Positions 6,022-8,288 of a stretch of DNA of 8,288 nucleotides are shown one piece after another. Source of the stretch: Thermoplasmatota archaeon (lineage in GTDB: Archaea; Thermoplasmatota; Penumbrarchaeia; Penumbrarchaeales; Penumbrarchaeaceae); NCBI GenBank assembly GCA_016929175.1, contig JAFGJI010000313.1, positions 1 through 8,288 on the forward strand, written 5' to 3'. Both the position numbers and the translations under genes were made by a program. The notes below the pieces were generated by a model. That model saw only the letters and a list, made by a program, of their open reading frames with translations. It had not been told where the DNA came from and ran no database searches. Position 1 is the first letter of the stretch, and every line of letters begins with the position of its first letter.

Positions 6022-6612
6022 ATGTACAAGATGATACAGCGCGAGGATGTCATCCGCATCCCCCCTCACTACCTCGGTAAGGACCTCGAAGTGGTTGCGG
6101 ATTATCTGACCCGCAAGAACTTCGAGGGAAGGATGGACAACCTCAACAGGCTAGTCATCAACGCCACCGATGTGAGCCAGGTCGGGGCAGGCAGGATCGT
6201 TCATGGGGACGGTGCCATCTTCCAGGGGGTCAGGTTCAAGGCGCTCGTATTCCAGCCGATGCTCCATGAAGTGATCGAAGGTACCGTGGTGGAGATATTG
6301 AAGTTCGGAGCCTTCGTAAGGTTCGGCCCCCTGGACGGACTGGTCCACATCAGCCAGGTCATGGATGACCATATAGATGTGGACCTTGGCAACATGAGGC
6401 TGGTCGGGAAGGAGAGCAAGAGGGACCTGAAGGTCGGCGACCGGGTCAGGGCCAGGATAGTCTCCATGTCCATGAACGAGAGGTCGCCAAGGGAATCAAG
6501 GATCGGGTTGACAATGAGGCAGGCCGGCCTCGGAAAGATCGAGTGGCTCGAAGAGGAATACCAGCAGCGGCATGAACCAGAGGACGTCACCCCCAAGAAA
6601 AAGAAGAAGTGA
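6022..6612 (+). CDS. rpo7: DNA-directed RNA polymerase subunit Rpo7 (E')
   Basis: Stalk subunit of archaeal RNA polymerase, partner of Rpo4; it binds emerging RNA and helps open DNA. Length 196 aa. Residues 1-80 form the N-terminal tip domain that docks on the core (MYKMIQREDVIRIPPHYLG, then GAGRIVHGDGAIFQGVRFKALVFQPM). Residues about 82-167 form the S1/OB RNA-binding domain, with EVIEGTVVEILKFGAFVRFGPLDGLVHISQV and the later KVGDRVRARIVSMSM and RIGLTMRQ. The tail ends with PKKKKK, a basic end often seen in this subunit. The first ATG was chosen because archaeal E' proteins begin MYK and AGGTGAT lies 5 nt upstream. The next gene, Spt4, starts 5 nt after the stop, the usual archaeal E'-E'' order. 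Confidence 0.96.
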   Translation: MYKMIQREDVIRIPPHYLGKDLEVVADYLTRKNFEGRMDNLNRLVINATDVSQVGAGRIVHGDGAIFQGVRFKALVFQPMLHEVIEGTVVEILKFGAFVRFGPLDGLVHISQVMDDHIDVDLGNMRLVGKESKRDLKVGDRVRARIVSMSMNERSPRESRIGLTMRQAGLGKIEWLEEEYQQRHEPEDVTPKKKKK

Positions 6613-6617
6613 TCCCG

Positions 6618-6794
6618 ATGTTAGCCTGTAAAAAATGCATGTTCCTTACGGACCAGGAGAAATGCCCTCTTTGCGGGGGGGAGCTATCCAAGGATTGGCA
6701 GGGTATGCTTTTCATAATCGATTGGGAGCATTCCAGGGTGGCGGATCACATGGGTATAAAGGCCAACGGTAAATACGCTCTCAAGGTAAGGTGA
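6618..6794 (+). CDS. spt4: Transcription elongation factor Spt4 (RpoE'')
   Basis: Small zinc protein that pairs with Spt5 (NusG-like) to keep RNA polymerase processive. Length 58 aa from ATG 6618. Zinc ligands are Cys4, Cys7, Cys16 and Cys19 (CKKC and CPLC). SKDWQGMLFIIDWEHSRVADHMGI and GKYALKVR follow the family pattern (W.G.., I..P/W.S..A, GKYAL). A GTG at 6609 in the same frame would overlap the rpo7 stop and add MIP. ATG 6618 is preferred because the family starts one to three residues before the first cysteine and GTGATC lies just upstream. The last codons overlap the possible GTG start of the next gene. Confidence 0.92.
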   Translation: MLACKKCMFLTDQEKCPLCGGELSKDWQGMLFIIDWEHSRVADHMGIKANGKYALKVR

Positions 6795-6799
6795 AATGG

Positions 6800-7324
6800 A
6801 TGCTCTACATTCTGACGGACCATCTCAGGGTCGTCCTCAAGACCCCTCTGGGAGAACTCGTTCCCAACGAGGAGAGGACAATATCAAGGCTGAACGCCCT
6901 GATAACGGATCCGTTGGTGCTCGTTGGAGATGTCACAGCATCGGTCATGACGGGCATGGGATATGTTCCTGATATCATTCTGGTCGACAATCACACGAAG
7001 AGGGGTAAGGAGATACCGACGATCATCGGTAAGCCTTCAAAGGTTGTAAAGGTCAAGAACGAGGCCGGTATGATCGGCGGAGAGCTCTTTGAAGCAATAG
7101 AAAATGCCGTCGAGACCATGATAGTGGAGGATGAGGAACGAAAAGGGCCCATCCTTATAGAGGTGGATGGGGAGGAGGACCTATCCACGCTTGCGGCCAT
7201 CGATCTGCTCCCGATCGGTGCAACGGTGGTTTACGGACAGCCCGATACAGGACTCGTGATCGTCAGGGTCGACAGGGATATCAAGAGAAAGGTAAAGGAA
7301 ATGCTCCGGCAGATGGAGGTGTGA
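6800..7324 (+). CDS. GTP-dependent dephospho-CoA kinase (DUF359)
   Basis: Archaeal enzyme that phosphorylates dephospho-CoA with GTP, the last step of coenzyme A synthesis. It is unrelated to bacterial CoaE. Length 174 aa from ATG 6800. Seen: LKTPLGELVPN, PLVLVGDVTASVMTGMGYVPDIILVDNHTKR (38-68), with the GDV and VD acidic residues, VKNEAGMIGGELFEAIENAV and ILIEVDGEEDLSTLAAIDLLPIGATVVYGQP (118-148), whose VDGEEDL is the family hallmark. ATG 6800 follows GGTGA at 5-nt spacing. A GTG at 6791 overlaps the Spt4 stop and would add three residues. S24e starts 4 nt after the stop, and its ribosome binding site lies within the end of this gene. The position between Spt4 and S24e is a common euryarchaeal arrangement. 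Confidence 0.92.
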   Translation: MLYILTDHLRVVLKTPLGELVPNEERTISRLNALITDPLVLVGDVTASVMTGMGYVPDIILVDNHTKRGKEIPTIIGKPSKVVKVKNEAGMIGGELFEAIENAVETMIVEDEERKGPILIEVDGEEDLSTLAAIDLLPIGATVVYGQPDTGLVIVRVDRDIKRKVKEMLRQMEV

Positions 7325-7328
7325 TCTC

Positions 7329-7637
7329 ATGGAGATAGACATATTGGAGAAACACGACAACATCCTTCTCGAGAGGACCGAATTGAAGGTGAAGGTAAAG
7401 CATGCAAAGGGGTCGACCCCATCCCGAAAGGACCTCTCCAGTGCGTTGAGCGAAGCTCTGGGTCTGAAGAAGGAGGTACTTGTTGTGGATTCAATGGTCA
7501 ACCGCTTCGGCAGGGATGAGACCGAACTGATGGCAAGGATCTACAAGACCGTGGAGAAGGCGCGGTCTGTGGAGGACGACCATATTTTGAAAAGGAACGG
7601 TCTCTGGGAAGAGCCCAAGAAGAAGGATGGTAAGTGA
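7329..7637 (+). CDS. rps24e: 30S ribosomal protein S24e
   Basis: Archaeal/eukaryotic small-subunit ribosomal protein. Length 102 aa. Seen: MEIDILEKHDNILLERTELKVKVKHAKGSTPSRKDL (1-36), where S24e proteins have strands with N-LL-R-E and the conserved TPSR; then LGLKKEVLVVDSMVNRFGRDE and ARIYKTVEKARSVEDDHILKRNG. The tail KKKDGK is basic. A very strong ribosome binding site, GGAGGTGATC, lies directly before ATG 7329 and overlaps the end of the dephospho-CoA kinase gene. It is followed after 10 nt by S27ae, the standard archaeal pair. Confidence 0.95.
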   Translation: MEIDILEKHDNILLERTELKVKVKHAKGSTPSRKDLSSALSEALGLKKEVLVVDSMVNRFGRDETELMARIYKTVEKARSVEDDHILKRNGLWEEPKKKDGK

Positions 7638-7647
7638 GGCGTATATC

Positions 7648-7797
7648 ATGAAAGCGAACGAGCTCTACGAGGTCCAGAACGACAAGATCCAGCGCAAGAG
7701 GAAGTTCTGTCCGAAATGCGAGGGTGCCTTCATGGCAGAACATGATGACAGGCTCTCCTGCGGCAACTGCGGATACACCGAATACAAGAACAAGTAA
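7648..7797 (+). CDS. rps27ae: 30S ribosomal protein S27ae
   Basis: Small zinc ribosomal protein, found in eukaryotes as a fusion with ubiquitin. At 49 aa it is easily missed by length cut-offs. The translation begins MKANELYEVQNDKIQRKRKF. It carries two CxxC pairs: Cys21/Cys24 (CPKC) and Cys38/Cys41 (CGNC), and ends GYTEYKNK with TAA. GTGAGG lies 8 nt before ATG 7648. It is the last gene of the rpo7 cluster and is followed by a T-rich terminator. Length and spacing of the cysteine pairs fit archaeal S27ae. Confidence 0.95.
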   Translation: MKANELYEVQNDKIQRKRKFCPKCEGAFMAEHDDRLSCGNCGYTEYKNK

Positions 7798-7799
7798 TG

Positions 7800-7815
7800 A
7801 AAAGGATCCTTTTTC
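7800..7815 (+). terminator. Terminator of the ribosomal/RNA polymerase cluster
   Basis: Just after the S27ae stop, AAAAGGATCCTTTT is a perfect 14-nt inverted repeat that ends in a T5 run (7810-7814) and is followed by CTCTCC. The T-run is the part most likely to stop archaeal RNA polymerase. The convergent tRNA gene ends about 80 nt further on. Confidence 0.55.
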
Positions 7816-7891
7816 TCTCCATATACCCCCAGGGAAGAGCATCTTTCCCGGCATACGATTAGGCTTTGATCATGCCACTAAATATTTTTAG

Positions 7892-7965
7892 CGGGCCCGA
7901 GGGGATTCGAACCCCTGTGTGAAGCTCCGGAGGCTTCCAGGATATCCAAGCTACCTCACGGGCCC
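7892..7965 (-). tRNA. tRNA-Arg (anticodon CCG)
   Basis: Folds as a 74-nt tRNA without intron. The acceptor GGGCCCG pairs with CGGGCCC over 7 bp. The D arm AGGT/TCCT makes three pairs plus a T-T mismatch at 13-22, and its loop keeps A14, G18-G19 and A21. The anticodon stem GAAGC/GCTTC closes the loop CTCCGGA, giving anticodon CCG for codon CGG. The variable loop is ACAC, and the T arm AGGGG/CCCCT has loop TTCGAAT. The discriminator is G. The 3' CCA is not encoded. Arginine identity follows from the anticodon. Its promoter lies upstream at 7995-8007. A partial copy of its first 28 nt lies at 8130-8157. Confidence 0.96.
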
Positions 7966-7994
7966 ATGATTTGTAGGGTGAACGAAGTGAGCCC

Positions 7995-8007
7995 TATAAA
8001 TCCTTCG
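7995..8007 (-). promoter_or_regulatory. BRE plus box A of tRNA-Arg
   Basis: On the minus strand CGAAGGA (BRE-like, 8001-8007) precedes TTTATA (7995-8000). This resembles the box A of archaeal stable-RNA genes. The TATA centre is about 32 nt from the first tRNA base, so the transcript should have a leader of about 7 nt for RNase P to remove. A nearly identical element occurs 192 nt further upstream. Confidence 0.7.
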
Positions 8008-8104
8008 AGAGTGGCTTAGCATATACGACCGATAGGATGGGGGGTGGGATGGAAAACCCTTCTCCGTAATTCGCAGAATGGAGGAGAAGCGGCTGTGTCA
8101 TGTC

Positions 8105-8129
8105 CTGTTTCTTTCGGGGAAAGAAACAG
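8105..8129. repeat. Perfect 11-bp hairpin at the tRNA-fragment junction
   Basis: CTGTTTCTTTC (8105-8115) and GAAAGAAACAG (8119-8129) are exact reverse complements around a 3-nt loop. The hairpin ends on the base directly before the tRNA fragment. In a minus-strand transcript it would stand in the place of the anticodon arm, right after nucleotide 26. Confidence 0.9.
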
Positions 8130-8157
8130 CAGGATATCCAAGCTACCTCACGGGCCC
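8130..8157 (-). pseudogene. tRNA-Arg 5' fragment (nt 1-26), no 3' half
   Basis: On the minus strand 8157 to 8130 reads the acceptor 5' strand, positions 8-9 and the whole D arm of the tRNA-Arg at 7892-7965, 28 of 28 nt identical. Identity stops exactly at the border between position 26 and the anticodon stem. No anticodon arm, T arm or 3' acceptor strand follows before the intact gene. It has its own box A/BRE, so it might be transcribed. It is called a pseudogene by default; a functional tRNA-half-like RNA is the alternative. Confidence 0.75.
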
Positions 8158-8186
8158 ATGGTTTGTAGACCGAACGCAGAGAGGTC

Positions 8187-8199
8187 TATAAACCCTTCG
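8187..8199 (-). promoter_or_regulatory. BRE plus box A upstream of the tRNA fragment
   Basis: CGAAGGG (8193-8199) and TTTATA (8187-8192) on the minus strand match the promoter of the intact tRNA-Arg with one base changed, at the same distance from the tRNA start. Conservation of both elements while neighbouring bases diverged suggests the promoter is, or long was, under selection. Confidence 0.55.
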
Positions 8200-8288
8200 T
8201 GGAAGGTTGGCATATACGACCGATAGGAAGGGGCGGGGGGGGGGAGGAAAACCTTCGAGATATCAACGGTAATTGCTGGAGCATCTCA

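Larger units (their letters stand above)
7938..8288 (-). repeat. Diverged tandem repeat of tRNA 5' part, promoter and upstream DNA
   Basis: The segment from 7938 to 8129 is followed by a second, diverged copy from 8130 to the window end. Matching points lie 191-192 nt apart. Shared, in order on the plus strand: 31 identical nt covering the tRNA start (7938-7968 and 8130-8160), TTTGTAG, a 6-bp inverted repeat, TATAAA, CCTTCG, the 19-nt block GCATATACGACCGATAGGA (8019-8037 and 8210-8228), a G-rich tract (G6 at 8039-8044; G10 at 8235-8244) and a GGAAAACC..TTC segment. The rest differs by many substitutions, so the duplication is not recent. The second unit is cut by the window end; further units outside are possible. 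No protein gene is credible anywhere in 7966-8288. Confidence 0.85.

Noticed and set aside
8105..8129. Inverted repeat as an insertion-sequence end or intrinsic terminator
   Set aside because: It is a single compact hairpin with a 3-nt loop, with no transposase or target duplication nearby and no T-run after it on either strand.
8041..8157. A complete second tRNA gene
   Set aside because: Only the acceptor 5' strand and D arm are present. No anticodon arm, T arm or 3' acceptor strand was found between 8129 and the intact gene.
7938..8157. Attachment-site repeat of an integrated element
   Set aside because: The repeat contains the 5' half and the promoter of the tRNA, not the 3' end usually copied by integrases, and no integrase or cargo lies between the copies.
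8044..8226. 60-aa open frame on the plus strand within the repeat region
   Set aside because: It crosses the hairpin, the tRNA fragment and the promoter of the repeat; its sequence is explained by those non-coding elements.
7938..8288. CRISPR-like array
   Set aside because: There are only two units, the period is about 192 bp, and most of the sequence is diverged rather than identical repeats with unique spacers.

Overview
The window is from an archaeon, most likely a euryarchaeon of the Thermoplasmata-type lineages. The evidence is the gene content: prefoldin beta, CTP-dependent riboflavin kinase, Pth2, uL16/L10e, pyruvoyl arginine decarboxylase, Rpo7, Spt4, GTP-dependent dephospho-CoA kinase, S24e and S27ae. 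TATA/BRE promoters (some apparently leaderless), GGTGATC-type ribosome binding sites and many AGG arginine codons agree. The class-level placement is inference; the domain is not in doubt. Base composition is close to even, and the protein-coding part is dense, with short gaps and overlapping genes.

Layout. (1) At 1-1499 (+) are the 3' part of prefoldin beta and an overlapping DHH/DHHA1 phosphoesterase. (2) At 1506-3451 (-) is a four-gene operon, in transcription order: an unrecognised 96-aa protein, Pth2, a DUF99 protein and the riboflavin kinase RibK. (3) uL16/L10e is a separate minus-strand gene (3547-4053). It is divergent from a plus-strand pair (4259-5894): pyruvoyl-dependent arginine decarboxylase, then a deoxyhypusine-synthase-family protein. 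(4) At 6022-7797 (+) is an information-processing cluster: Rpo7, Spt4, dephospho-CoA kinase, S24e and S27ae. S27ae is only 49 aa. (5) From 7798 to the end there is no protein gene. This stretch holds a terminator, a minus-strand tRNA-Arg(CCG) and a strange diverged tandem repeat of the 5' part of that tRNA with its promoter.

How the genes fit together. Most serve transcription, translation and protein folding. The decarboxylase makes agmatine from arginine. Its partner belongs to the family that transfers an aminobutyl group from a polyamine, but it lacks several polyamine-binding residues of true deoxyhypusine synthase, so the pair may make a polyamine rather than hypusine.

The most unusual region is 7966-8288. 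A second copy of the tRNA-Arg start, with its own box A/BRE promoter, keeps nucleotides 1-26 of the tRNA without a mismatch. It stops exactly where the anticodon stem should begin and is joined there to a perfect 11-bp hairpin. The promoter-proximal DNA between the copies has diverged, yet it keeps a short inverted repeat through compensatory changes and a 19-nt identical upstream block. This could be a decayed duplication, or a transcribed tRNA-half-like RNA.
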